DNA from: Acetivibrio thermocellus ATCC 27405
GTDB taxonomy: Bacteria; Bacillota; Clostridia; Acetivibrionales; Acetivibrionaceae
Reading direction: 5' to 3'
DNA: 64,000 nucleotides
Assembly (NCBI RefSeq): GCF_000015865.1
Contig: NC_009012.1
Location: forward strand, 434,001-498,000
Shown: positions 27,825 through 37,731 of the stretch, piece after piece
Numbering within the stretch: the first letter of the stretch is position 1
How the letters are laid out: each line of letters starts with the position of its first letter
Translations under genes and position numbers: made by a program
Notes under the pieces: model-generated
Databases searched by the model: none
What the model was told of the DNA's origin: nothing
What the model saw: the letters and a program-made list of their open reading frames with translations, nothing else

Positions 27825-28694
27825 ATGAATATAGGGATTATCGGAGCAGGAAAGGTAGGCTGTGCCTTGGCCGAAGGACTTAAAAACAACGGATTTAACA
27901 TATCCGGAGTTTACAGCCGAAGTGTCGGTTCTCAAAAATATCTTTGCGAAAAACTTGGCAAAATCTTTGAAAACGACCTTGAGGATGCGGTAAAAAACTC
28001 CGACGTGATATTTATTTCGGTGTCTGATAATAATATAATAGAGGTTGCGGAAGAAATTGTTCGAAAAGTTGATAACGATGCTCTTCGTTCAAAAACTTTT
28101 ATTCATATGAGCGGAGCGCTCACAGCAAAAGCCTTAAAGCCTCTTGAAAACCTTGGAGCGTACACCGGCTCTCTTCATCCCATTCAGTCCGTAGCGGACA
28201 AAGACAGCGGATGGAAGAAGCTGTACAATATATATTATGGTTTTGAAGGCTGTGAAGAAGCATTAAAGCATGCTTTAACCGTTGTAAAATCTTTTGAGGG
28301 CAAACTGATAAAAATAAAGGAACAGGACAAAACGCTGTATCACGCCGCAGCATGTATTATATCCAACTATACGGTGACCCTTTCCTATGTTGCTTATAAA
28401 ATATTGGAAAGTATAGGGTTTGACAGGGAAACTGCTGACAAAGCGTTTCTTCCGCTGATTAAAAACACCGTTCATAATATCGAAAGGCTCGGAAGCATAG
28501 ATGCACTTACCGGTCCGGTGTCGAGAGGAGATAACAGTGTTGTTGAGCAGCATGTAAAATCTTTGAGGGCGCTGGACAAAGAACTTGAAAAGATGTATAA
28601 AGTAATTGGAAGAATGACCGTTGAGGTCGCTCAAAAAAAAGGTACACTGAATGATGATGCGTTTCAAAAGCTTATGAAAATTTTAGAGCTGTAA
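27825..28694 (+). CDS. DUF2520 Rossmann-fold protein (6-phosphogluconate/ketopantoate reductase-like)
   Basis: 289 residues. The N-terminal dinucleotide-binding motif GIIGAGKVGCALAEGL is followed by SDVIFISVSDNNI and MSGALTAKAL, then SLHPIQSVADKDS. The C-terminal helical half is DUF2520-type (YHAAACIISNYTVTL; LTGPVSRGDNSVVEQH). Related proteins are annotated as short NAD(P)-dependent oxidoreductases; the substrate is unknown. AAGGTG precedes ATG. It lies 12 bp before larB on the same strand and is probably in the same transcript, which hints at, but does not prove, a link to nickel-pincer cofactor chemistry. Confidence 0.75.
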   Translation: MNIGIIGAGKVGCALAEGLKNNGFNISGVYSRSVGSQKYLCEKLGKIFENDLEDAVKNSDVIFISVSDNNIIEVAEEIVRKVDNDALRSKTFIHMSGALTAKALKPLENLGAYTGSLHPIQSVADKDSGWKKLYNIYYGFEGCEEALKHALTVVKSFEGKLIKIKEQDKTLYHAAACIISNYTVTLSYVAYKILESIGFDRETADKAFLPLIKNTVHNIERLGSIDALTGPVSRGDNSVVEQHVKSLRALDKELEKMYKVIGRMTVEVAQKKGTLNDDAFQKLMKILEL

Positions 28695-28721
28695 AATCCT
28701 ATACATATGGAGATGTATTCT

Positions 28722-29468
28722 ATGGAAATTGAATATCTTAGAAAAATATTGGAAAGTGTCAGGGATGGAAACATTGGAATTGATGAGGCTCTAACAAAGC
28801 TTAAAAATCTTCCTTTTGAGGATTTGGGTTTTGCAAAAGTTGATGAGCACAGAAATATTCGTAACGGATACCCTGAGGTGATTTATTGTCAGGGAAAAAC
28901 TGTGGAGCAGGTCAAAAAGATAGTTGAAAAACTGATGGAGAAAAATAACAACATAATGGCCACACGGGCCGACATCAAGTGCTTTGAAGCCATCAGGGAA
29001 ATTACCGACGATGCTGTATATTACGAACAGGCAAGAATTGTGGTTGTAAAGAAAAGGGATATTCCGAAAGTTGACAAGATGATTGCAGTCGTAACGGCAG
29101 GAACGGCGGATATCCCGGTAGCCGAGGAGGCTGCGGTTACATGTGAAATAATGGGAAACAGTGTTGAGCGGGTTTATGATGTCGGTGTGGCAGGCATTCA
29201 CAGGCTTTTTGCACGGTTGGACGTAATCCGCGCCGCAAATGTACTTATAGTGGTGGCGGGAATGGAGGGAGCCCTGGCAAGTGTGGTCAGCGGCCTTGTG
29301 GACAAACCCGTGATAGCTGTTCCCACCAGTGTGGGGTATGGTGCTAATTTCGGAGGACTTTCCGCTCTTTTGACAATGCTGAACAGCTGTGCGGCCGGAA
29401 TCGGTGTGGTAAATATCGATAACGGCTTTGGGGCGGGATTTTTGGCAAGTATGATAAATAAACTTTAG
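28722..29468 (+). CDS. larB: LarB, pyridinium-3,5-biscarboxylic acid mononucleotide synthase
   Basis: 248 residues from ATG 28722, which has GGAG at good spacing. LarB carboxylates and hydrolyses nicotinic acid adenine dinucleotide in the first step of the nickel-pincer nucleotide cofactor. The C-terminal half has the PurE-like fold: VVTAGTADIPVAEEAA, then YDVGVAGIHR, VVAGMEGALASVVSGLV and PTSVGYGANFGG. larC follows 14 bp later. larE and larA, which sulfurate the intermediate and use the finished cofactor, are not in this window. Confidence 0.93.
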   Translation: MEIEYLRKILESVRDGNIGIDEALTKLKNLPFEDLGFAKVDEHRNIRNGYPEVIYCQGKTVEQVKKIVEKLMEKNNNIMATRADIKCFEAIREITDDAVYYEQARIVVVKKRDIPKVDKMIAVVTAGTADIPVAEEAAVTCEIMGNSVERVYDVGVAGIHRLFARLDVIRAANVLIVVAGMEGALASVVSGLVDKPVIAVPTSVGYGANFGGLSALLTMLNSCAAGIGVVNIDNGFGAGFLASMINKL

Positions 29469-29482
29469 GGAAGGAAAAGGAT

Positions 29483-30706
29483 ATGAGAATACTGTATTTT
29501 GACTGTTTTGCGGGTGCCAGCGGTGATATGATTCTGGGTGCCCTGCTGGATTTGGGAATTGATGTCGGAATTTTTAAAAGGGAGCTTGCAGGATTAAATT
29601 TGGACGGTTTTGATATTGCTGTTGAAAAAAAAGTAATAAACTCAATAGCCGTAACCGATGTGAATGTTATTGTAAAAGAGGAATGTAATCATCATACCGG
29701 ACACCATCATCATTGTGAGCGCAATTTGGCGGATATTGAGAAAATAATTGACGAAAGCAGCCTGAAAGACAATGTAAAAAGGCTTAGCAAAAAGATATTT
29801 TCAGAAATTGCCCGGGCTGAGGCAAAGGTCCACAACAAATCCATTGAAGATGTGCACTTTCATGAAGTCGGTGCCATTGATTCCATTGTTGATATTGTAG
29901 GTACTGCAATTTGTCTGGACCTTTTGAAAGTTGACAAAATATACTCGTCACCGATGCATGACGGCACGGGCTTTATAGAGTGTCAGCACGGAAAACTGCC
30001 GGTCCCGGTTCCTGCGGTTTTGGAAATGCTTAAGGAAAGCAATATACCTTACATAACCGAGGATGTGAACACGGAATTGTTAACTCCGACGGGCCTCGGA
30101 ATTATAAAATGTGTGGCTTCAAAGTTTGGCCCCATGCCCCCGATGACTATTGAAAAAGTCGGATATGGGGCAGGCAAAAGACAGACGGGGCGTTTTAATG
30201 CCTTAAGGTGTATTTTGGGAAATGCTAAAGAAAAAGAAAAAATTGATGATGAAATTTGTATGCTTGAGACAAATATTGACGATATGAATCCGGAGATTCT
30301 TGGCTATGTTATGAACAGGCTTTTTGAGAACGGTGCACTGGATGTATTCTATACGCCCGTTTACATGAAAAAGAACAGACCGGGAGTTTTATTGACGGTG
30401 CTTACGGACAAGGAGCATGAAGAGAAGCTTGTGGATATTATTCTGACAGAAACGACCACTTTGGGAATCAGAAAGACCACCGCCCAAAGATATGTTCTTG
30501 AAAGGGAAATAAAACATGTGAATACTGAGTTTGGGAAAATAAGAGTGAAAGAGTCGTCCTTTGGCGATTACAAGAAATATTCGCCGGAATTTGAAGACTG
30601 TAAAAAAGTGGCCCAGGAATTGAAAATACCGCTGTCAAAGGTATATGATGCCGTAAACAAAGCTATTTTAGTATTTGAAGAAAGGAATGAAAATGCTTTA
30701 CAATAA
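29483..30706 (+). CDS. larC: LarC, nickel insertion protein of the nickel-pincer cofactor
   Basis: 407 residues. LarC inserts nickel into the pincer nucleotide in a CTP-dependent cyclometallation. Seen here: the N-terminal FDCFAGASGDMILGALLDLG signature, a metal-binding His cluster (HHTGHHHHCE) near residue 73, the VHFHEVGAIDSIVDIVG motif near 125, and the LETNIDDMNPEILGYV block starting the C-terminal domain near 262. In Lactiplantibacillus plantarum the gene is split by a programmed frameshift (larC1/larC2); here it is one continuous frame. The 3' end overlaps the radical SAM gene by 14 bp. Confidence 0.93.
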   Translation: MRILYFDCFAGASGDMILGALLDLGIDVGIFKRELAGLNLDGFDIAVEKKVINSIAVTDVNVIVKEECNHHTGHHHHCERNLADIEKIIDESSLKDNVKRLSKKIFSEIARAEAKVHNKSIEDVHFHEVGAIDSIVDIVGTAICLDLLKVDKIYSSPMHDGTGFIECQHGKLPVPVPAVLEMLKESNIPYITEDVNTELLTPTGLGIIKCVASKFGPMPPMTIEKVGYGAGKRQTGRFNALRCILGNAKEKEKIDDEICMLETNIDDMNPEILGYVMNRLFENGALDVFYTPVYMKKNRPGVLLTVLTDKEHEEKLVDIILTETTTLGIRKTTAQRYVLEREIKHVNTEFGKIRVKESSFGDYKKYSPEFEDCKKVAQELKIPLSKVYDAVNKAILVFEERNENALQ

Positions 30707-31634
30707 GTTTTCAACTTATTTAAAACAAAAATATGGCACAAAAGTTTATAAGCTCCCTTTGAACCTTCCGGTCACATGTCCGAACCGTGACGGCAGAATA
30801 AGCAGCAAAGGATGCATATTTTGCGGGGAAGAGGGAGCCGGTTTTGAAAATCTCCCCAATTTTCTTGGAATAAAAGAACAGCTGAAATTAAACTCCAGGT
30901 ATATTGGAAAAAACTATGGGTCTGAAAAGTTTATAGCATATTTTCAAAATTACACAAATACTTATCTTCCTTTGGAGGACTTTAAAAGGCATATTAATGA
31001 CGCTTTAGAGGAAAACATTGTGGCCGTTTATATTTCCACCCGCCCTGATTGCGTCAGGGATTCGTATCTTTCTTTTCTGAAAGAGATAAAGCTGTCAAAA
31101 GGGGTGGACATAGTAATAGAGCTTGGACTTCAGACGGTAAACTACCATACCTTGAAACTTCTTAACAGGGGGCATCTGCTTGCAGAATTTATAGATGCCG
31201 TGCTGGCAATAAAAAGATACGGTCTTGAGTCTTGCGCCCACTATATACTGGATATACCCATGGATTCAATGGATGACGTAATCGAGGGGGCAAGGATATT
31301 GTCAGCTTTAGGTGTAAACCAGGTAAAGTGCCATTCTCTTTATATTTTAAAAGATACCGTTTTGGGGGAAATGTATAAGAGGGGAGAGATAAAGCATGTA
31401 ACTTTGGAAGAATATATTGAAAGGGCGATATCGTTTCTTGAGTATCTTGACCCGTCTATTGTCATACAAAGGCTCATAGGACGTGCGCCTGAGGAAAGAA
31501 GCTTGTTTTGCAATTGGGGCATGAGTTGGTGGAAAATACATGACAGCATTGAGCGGAAAATGACAGAAGAAAACAGATATCAGGGCAAAAAATTTGATTA
31601 TTTGAACGGAAGAGCTCTTGACGGTATGGACTGA
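30693..31634 (+). CDS. Radical SAM protein of the TIGR01212 (YhcC-like) family
   Basis: About 313 residues from ATG 30693; AAGGA at 30682 favours it over 30687. The iron-sulfur site reads CPNRDGRISSKGCIFC, the CxxxxxxxxxCxxC arrangement of this family, and the core continues with YFQNYTNTYLP, VYISTRPDCV, ELGLQTVNYHTLKLLNRGH and HYILDIPMDS. The family is related to Elp3-type radical SAM enzymes; its reaction is not settled, although tRNA-linked chemistry is often suggested. It overlaps larC, so it is translated in the same operon. The terminator at 31801 ends the transcript. Confidence 0.82.
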   Translation: MLYNKFSTYLKQKYGTKVYKLPLNLPVTCPNRDGRISSKGCIFCGEEGAGFENLPNFLGIKEQLKLNSRYIGKNYGSEKFIAYFQNYTNTYLPLEDFKRHINDALEENIVAVYISTRPDCVRDSYLSFLKEIKLSKGVDIVIELGLQTVNYHTLKLLNRGHLLAEFIDAVLAIKRYGLESCAHYILDIPMDSMDDVIEGARILSALGVNQVKCHSLYILKDTVLGEMYKRGEIKHVTLEEYIERAISFLEYLDPSIVIQRLIGRAPEERSLFCNWGMSWWKIHDSIERKMTEENRYQGKKFDYLNGRALDGMD

Positions 31635-31800
31635 AAGATGGATACAGGCTTGGAATAGACTAAAAGCTAGATACAGGCTTAAAAATATAAAATGATAAGA
31701 GATATATGAGGGATAAAAAATGATATAATGATATAAAGATATAAAAGTGAGATATAGGATGATAATTGTAAACGGGAAGATCGTAATATAAAATAAAAAC

Positions 31801-31840
31801 GGTCTCATGTCAAAACATCAAACAGAGACCTTTTTATTTT
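31801..31840 (+). terminator. Intrinsic terminator of the lar/radical SAM operon
   Basis: GGTCTCATGT pairs through ACAT...GAGACC, followed by TTTTTATTTTATT. IS256 copy 2 is inserted directly in the AT tract after this hairpin. Confidence 0.82.
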
Positions 31841-31842
31841 AT

Positions 31843-31850
31843 TATTATTT
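31843..31850. repeat. Target-site duplication of IS256 copy 2, left
   Basis: TATTATTT, repeated exactly at 33364-33371. Confidence 0.88.
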
Positions 31851-33363
31851 GGCAGTGTAAATATTTTTGTGTAAACTAATTTTCCTTCTATGTTAGTATT
31901 TAAATATATTTTAAGACTTGAAAGTCTGCTTTGTCAAATTTTATAGATTCAAAAGAATTTCTGATAAGAAATTCTTACAAAAGAAAAATTTGACAAAGAT
32001 GATGCGTATAAAATATTACAGGGGGGTTCAGGAAACCAGAGTTTCCCTGAACCCCTTGATTATACTATATACGCCCTTCGAACATAATCTGTAGCTGTCC
32101 CAGTATCAAACCCCAGTTTTTGTAACGCATCGTCCATTTTGAAGTAATCTTCACTGTAGCTAAATATATGCTCTTTAAAAGTGACTGGTCGCCAGGAAAT
32201 ACTGTCCTTGATTTGTTTATCCTTCTATAACTGCTATTCAGGCTCTCAATAGTATTGGTCGTATACATGATTTTACGTAGTTCCTCCGAATACTTAAAAA
32301 ATGGACAAATAACATCCCAATTGCTCTTCCAGCTCTTCATAGCTGCCGGGTATTTCTTCTCCCATTTCTCTGAAACCTCAAGCATCTGGTCGTACCCTGC
32401 CTTCTCATTCGGAGCCGTATATATCCGTTTCAAGTCCCTGGCAAATTCCTTTCGGTCTTTATCTGACACATACTTTAGCGTGTTTCTTATCTGGTGTACT
32501 ATACACCTCTGATATTCAGTATTCGGAAAAGCCGCATTGATTGCATCCTTTATCCCTGAAAGTGCATCAGCACAGAGAATCAGAATGTCTTTAACACCCC
32601 TGTTTTTAAGGTCATTTAAGACACTCAGCCAGAATTTTGAGCTCTCATTTTCTCCTACATAAATACCGATAACATCTTTCTGCCCTTCTATATCAATCGC
32701 CAGCACAATATATACGGCCTTCTTCCCAACAATGCCGTCATTTTTTACTGAAAAATGAATTGCGTCAATAAATACTATCGGATAAACCTCTCCCAGAGGC
32801 CTTTTCTGCCACTCTTCTATCTCAGGTAGTATTTTATCAGTGATCTTACTTACCATCTCGGCAGATACTTCAAATCCGTAGATTTCCTGTATCTGCTCGT
32901 TGATTTCTCTGGTAGACATCCCCCGCGCATACATTGCTATTATTTTATTTTCAATTTCTGAAATGTCCCTTTTATACCTGGGAACAATTTTCGGCTCGAA
33001 TTCTGCATTCCGGTCCCGCGGGATATCTATTTCCACTTGCCCTACACTTGACTTTAATGTTTTTGATGTGTACCCGTTACGGTAATTTGATTTCGCTTCT
33101 TCAGTTGATTCGTACTTTTCATATCCGAGATGTTCATCCAGCTCTGCTTCCAACATATTTTGTATCGTATCTCCGAGCAGATCCTTCAATGCTTCCTGCA
33201 AATCCTTTGCTGAAGTAATGTTGTACTCAGAAATGAGATTTCTGATAAGCTCTTTCTTTTCTGGTGTTATTATCCTTTTTCTTGCCATAAAAAACTCCTC
33301 CTATACTTTATTATTCTATCATAGAAGGAGTCAATTAGTTTACATAAAATATTTTACAATCTC
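31851..33363 (-). mobile_element. IS256-family insertion sequence, copy 2, 1513 bp, intact
   Basis: Same length and ends as copy 1 (12589-14101) but inverted. Its own perfect 8-bp duplication, different from that of copy 1, shows an independent insertion. It lies between two convergent genes, just past the lar operon terminator. One base difference from copy 1 was seen (31919). Confidence 0.95.
32065..33288 (-). CDS. IS256-family transposase, copy 2
   Basis: 407 residues, identical to the protein of copy 1 and with the same intact DDE residues, ribosome site and downstream hairpins. Identity at this level implies very recent transposition or gene conversion; both copies look capable of activity. 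Confidence 0.96.
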   Translation of the reverse strand: MARKRIITPEKKELIRNLISEYNITSAKDLQEALKDLLGDTIQNMLEAELDEHLGYEKYESTEEAKSNYRNGYTSKTLKSSVGQVEIDIPRDRNAEFEPKIVPRYKRDISEIENKIIAMYARGMSTREINEQIQEIYGFEVSAEMVSKITDKILPEIEEWQKRPLGEVYPIVFIDAIHFSVKNDGIVGKKAVYIVLAIDIEGQKDVIGIYVGENESSKFWLSVLNDLKNRGVKDILILCADALSGIKDAINAAFPNTEYQRCIVHQIRNTLKYVSDKDRKEFARDLKRIYTAPNEKAGYDQMLEVSEKWEKKYPAAMKSWKSNWDVICPFFKYSEELRKIMYTTNTIESLNSSYRRINKSRTVFPGDQSLLKSIYLATVKITSKWTMRYKNWGLILGQLQIMFEGRI

Positions 33364-33371
33364 TATTATTT
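33364..33371. repeat. Target-site duplication of IS256 copy 2, right
   Basis: TATTATTT, matching 31843-31850. Confidence 0.88.
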
Positions 33372-33459
33372 TTTGTTACGATTTTATATTTGTACCATGG
33401 ATGTCATGAATTTTATAGGGAATTTTTTAGCCAATTTTATATCATTCAATTCAATAAAA

Positions 33460-34854
33460 CTATTTTTTGTTTTTAAGATATTCGTCAATTGCCTTTGCGG
33501 CTTTTTTGCCTGCTCCCATTGCAAGAATGACGGTTGCGGCACCGGTTACCGCATCTCCGCCGGCATATACACCTTCTATGTTGGTGGCGCCGGTGTTTTC
33601 ATCGACAATAATTCCGCCCCATTTTTGAGTGGCCAGCCCCGGGGTTGTTGAGGCAATTAACGGATTTGGAGTTTGGCCGATGGCGATAATAACCGTTTCA
33701 ACATCAATTACATGTTCGGATCCCGGCTTTGGCACGGGTCTTCTTCTTCCGGATTCATCAGGTTCGCCCAGCTCCATCTCTATGCACTCCATGCCTTTGA
33801 CCCAGCCGTCGTCGGTGCCAAGAATTCTTGTGGGGTTTGTAAGGAATTTGAACAAAATTCCTTCTTCCTTTGCGTGATGAATTTCTTCAAGTCTTGCGGG
33901 CATTTCCGCTTCCGAACGCCTGTATACTATATAAACGTTTTCCGCGCCAAGTCTTTTTGCGCTTCTTGCGGCGTCCATTGCGACATTTCCTCCGCCCACA
34001 ACGGCGACATTCTTTCCTACTTTCACGGGAGTATCGCAGTTGGGGAATTCATAAGCCTTCATGAGGTTTATTCTTGTGAGAAACTCATTTGCCGAGTAAA
34101 CTCCGTTGAGGTTTTCTCCGGGAATTTTCATAAATGAAGGCAATCCGGCACCCGAGCCTATAAATATGGCATCATATCCTTCAGCTTTGAGTTCGTCAAT
34201 GGAATAAACCTTTCCTATAACCATATTTGTTTTAATTTCCACACCCAGCTGCTTTATGGTTTCAATTTCCTCCTGAACCAGTTTCTTTGGAAGCCTGAAT
34301 TCCGGAATACCGTACATCAACACTCCGCCGGGCACGTGAAAGGCTTCGAAGATTGTTACTTCGTAGCCGAGTTTGGCCAGGTCGCTTGCACAGGTAAGGC
34401 TTGCAGGTCCCGAACCTATTACTGCCACCCTTTTGCCGTTTTTTTCAGGCTTTTCATAAGAAGTGGTGCCGTTTTTCATGTGCCAGTCCGCCGCAAATCT
34501 TTCAAGCCTTCCTATGGCAACAGGTTCACCTTTTATACCCCTTACACAGAACTTTTCACACTGGTTTTCCTGCGGACAGACTCTGCCGCATATTGCCGGA
34601 AGGTTGTTGGTTTCTCTTATTTTATTGTAGGCTTCCTCAAATTTTCCCTGAGCGATAAGCTGTACAAACTCAGGAATTTTTACGTTTACGGGACAGCCGG
34701 AAACACAAGGTTTGTGCTTGCAGTTAAGACACCTTTGAGCTTCTTCCATTGCCATTTGCTCGGTATATCCTAAAGCAACCTCCAAAAAGTTTTTGATTCT
34801 GACGTTTGGGTCCTGCTCCGGCATGGGAACTTTTTTCGGTGACATGTTAGGCAT
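33460..34854 (-). CDS. nfnB: NfnB / glutamate synthase small-subunit-like flavoprotein
   Basis: 464 residues, often annotated as homotetrameric glutamate synthase (gltA). The N-terminal ferredoxin-like region has two cysteine sets (CLNCKHKPCVSGCP near residue 42; CGRVCPQENQCEKFC near 90). It is followed by an FAD GxGxxG (VIGSGPASLTCASDL) and an NADPH site (VVGGGNVAMDAARSAKR). With its partner it matches NfnAB, the electron-bifurcating NADH-dependent ferredoxin:NADP oxidoreductase that links NADH, ferredoxin and NADPH pools. The start overlaps the end of the upstream partner by 8 bp. No large GltB glutamate synthase subunit is nearby, which favours Nfn. Confidence 0.88.
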   Translation of the reverse strand: MPNMSPKKVPMPEQDPNVRIKNFLEVALGYTEQMAMEEAQRCLNCKHKPCVSGCPVNVKIPEFVQLIAQGKFEEAYNKIRETNNLPAICGRVCPQENQCEKFCVRGIKGEPVAIGRLERFAADWHMKNGTTSYEKPEKNGKRVAVIGSGPASLTCASDLAKLGYEVTIFEAFHVPGGVLMYGIPEFRLPKKLVQEEIETIKQLGVEIKTNMVIGKVYSIDELKAEGYDAIFIGSGAGLPSFMKIPGENLNGVYSANEFLTRINLMKAYEFPNCDTPVKVGKNVAVVGGGNVAMDAARSAKRLGAENVYIVYRRSEAEMPARLEEIHHAKEEGILFKFLTNPTRILGTDDGWVKGMECIEMELGEPDESGRRRPVPKPGSEHVIDVETVIIAIGQTPNPLIASTTPGLATQKWGGIIVDENTGATNIEGVYAGGDAVTGAATVILAMGAGKKAAKAIDEYLKNKK

Positions 34855-35692
34855 TTTTCTCCACCCCCAATTTGCAATTGTGTTTTTCCAAAGCCAAGGA
34901 TTCTTCTTTTTTATACATTGCCTGCCTTCTCATTGCTTCGTCAAAATCAACCAGATGCCCGTCAAAATCAGGTCCGTCCACACATGCGAACTTGATTTCA
35001 CCGCCAACGGTAACCCTGCAGCCTCCGCACATGCCGGTACCGTCAATCATAACCGGATTCATGCTTACAATGGTTTTAATGCCGTAGGGTCTTGTGAGCT
35101 CGCTGATAACTTTCATCATAATTAGCGGCCCAATGGCAACAACCAAATCATATTTGTTTCCTTCTTCAATAAGTTTCTTTAATACGTCGCTTACGAAACC
35201 TTTATTGCCGTTGGAACCGTCATCGGTGGTTATAAAAAGTTTGCTGCTTACGGCTCTCATTTCATCTTCAAGAATTATCAGGTCTTTGTTTCTGAAACCC
35301 GCTATCGTATGGACTTCAACACCCATGGAGTGAAGTTTTTTGGCCTGGGGATATGCTATTGCCGTTCCCAAGCCTCCTCCAATGACGGCCGCTTTTTTTA
35401 CGTTCTCAAAGTGGGATGCCTTACCCAGAGGTCCGACAAAGTCCAGCAATTCGTCTCCTTCTTCCAAAGTTCCCAGTAGTTTTGTGGTTTTTCCCACTTC
35501 CTGAAAAATTATTGTCACCGTACCTTTTTCACGGTCAAAATCGGCTATTGTGAGGGGAATTCTTTCACCATTTTCATTTACCCTCAGGATTATGAACTGT
35601 CCCGGCTCTGCTTTTTTAGCTACGTGCGGCGCCGATATTTCCATCAACTTAACCTGTGGGTTGAGAATCTTCTTTTTAACTATTTTAAACAT
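34847..35692 (-). CDS. nfnA: NfnA, NADH-dependent ferredoxin:NADP oxidoreductase small subunit
   Basis: 281 residues of the ferredoxin-NADP reductase/dihydroorotate dehydrogenase-K type. The FAD-binding RIPLTIADFD near residue 50, the NAD-binding GGGLGTAIAYPQAKKL near 106, and the C-terminal [2Fe-2S] cysteines in GTGMCGGCRVTVGGEIKFACVDGPDFDG are visible. It is the first gene of the pair (AGGTCCTAAGC precedes ATG). Its position opposite gdhA fits a role supplying NADPH for ammonia assimilation. Confidence 0.88.
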   Translation of the reverse strand: MFKIVKKKILNPQVKLMEISAPHVAKKAEPGQFIILRVNENGERIPLTIADFDREKGTVTIIFQEVGKTTKLLGTLEEGDELLDFVGPLGKASHFENVKKAAVIGGGLGTAIAYPQAKKLHSMGVEVHTIAGFRNKDLIILEDEMRAVSSKLFITTDDGSNGNKGFVSDVLKKLIEEGNKYDLVVAIGPLIMMKVISELTRPYGIKTIVSMNPVMIDGTGMCGGCRVTVGGEIKFACVDGPDFDGHLVDFDEAMRRQAMYKKEESLALEKHNCKLGVEKNA

Positions 35693-36000
35693 GCTTAGGA
35701 CCTCCCTTTTCTCAATCGTAAGGTTATTCTAATTTTAACTTTTGATGTTCTTTAAGTCAATCGAAATTATAGGGATTGTATTAACTATATGGTATTATGT
35801 TACAAATACGGGATATATACGGATAAAAATATGGTAAACAAAAGAAAATGAAAGTTTGCCGAATGGTTTCTTGCAGAAATTGAGAATAAAAAAACGAATG
35901 AAAAAATTGTTAAATTGTTTAATCAAAGAAAAATACACACTTTGAACGAAAAGATAAAAGCAAGGGCAAGATTAAATTTCGAAATTATTTGTTCCAACTC

Positions 36001-36029
36001 TTGCAATATGGTTACGGTTTTGCTATAAT
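36001..36029 (+). promoter_or_regulatory. Sigma-A promoter of gdhA
   Basis: TTGCAA, 17 bp, TATAAT. It implies a leader of about 160 bases. Confidence 0.75.
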
Positions 36030-36070
36030 TCAAAATGTCATTTTGTTAATTCCTCAAACATTTATTTGAG

Positions 36071-36090
36071 GGTATACAATGGCGTATACC
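36071..36090. promoter_or_regulatory. Inverted repeat in the gdhA leader
   Basis: GGTATAC-AATGGC-GTATACC has 7-bp perfect arms, about 35 bases after the expected transcription start. It could be an operator or a small hairpin. Confidence 0.5.
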
Positions 36091-36197
36091 ATATACAGTA
36101 CAAAGGTGTATATTGGTAACTAGCATTATTGCGGGGAGTAATTTGCTTATATGCAAATATCTCTATATAAATAAAAAAGATGGGAGAGGAATTTTAA

Positions 36198-37532
<1,335 letters not shown>

Positions 37533-37563
37533 GTTGTAAAAGGAAAAATAAAATTGAAAATAC

Positions 37564-37597
37564 GGGAGTCGGAGGTCATTTCTCTGACTCCTTTTTT
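37564..37597 (+). terminator. Intrinsic terminator after gdhA
   Basis: GGAGTCGGAG pairs with CTCTGACTCC, followed by TTTTTT. Confidence 0.85.
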
Positions 37598-37731
37598 CTT
37601 CTGCGTATTTTTTTGGCATATTCTTTTTTATTTCTACATATTTTTTTATTTTCTTATTAATTTTTGTTTTGCATTATATGCTGAATTTGATATAATAAAA
37701 CATCATAGTTTTAGTTGAAGGAGATGTTAGC

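Larger units (their letters stand above)
35693..36197. other. Divergent control region between nfnAB and gdhA
   Basis: 505 bp. It contains the gdhA promoter (36001-36029) and an inverted repeat (36071-36090), both listed. The nfnA side has a possible -10 (TATAAT on the minus strand, 35766-35771) without a clear -35. No gene was seen. Confidence 0.55.

Noticed and set aside
12589-33363. Composite transposon bounded by the two IS256 copies
   Set aside because: Each copy has its own, different 8-bp duplication, and the enclosed genes are core metabolism; two separate insertions explain it better.
33460-35692. Glutamate synthase small subunit
   Set aside because: No large GltB subunit is present, and the partner gene is an NfnA-type flavoprotein; NfnAB fits better.
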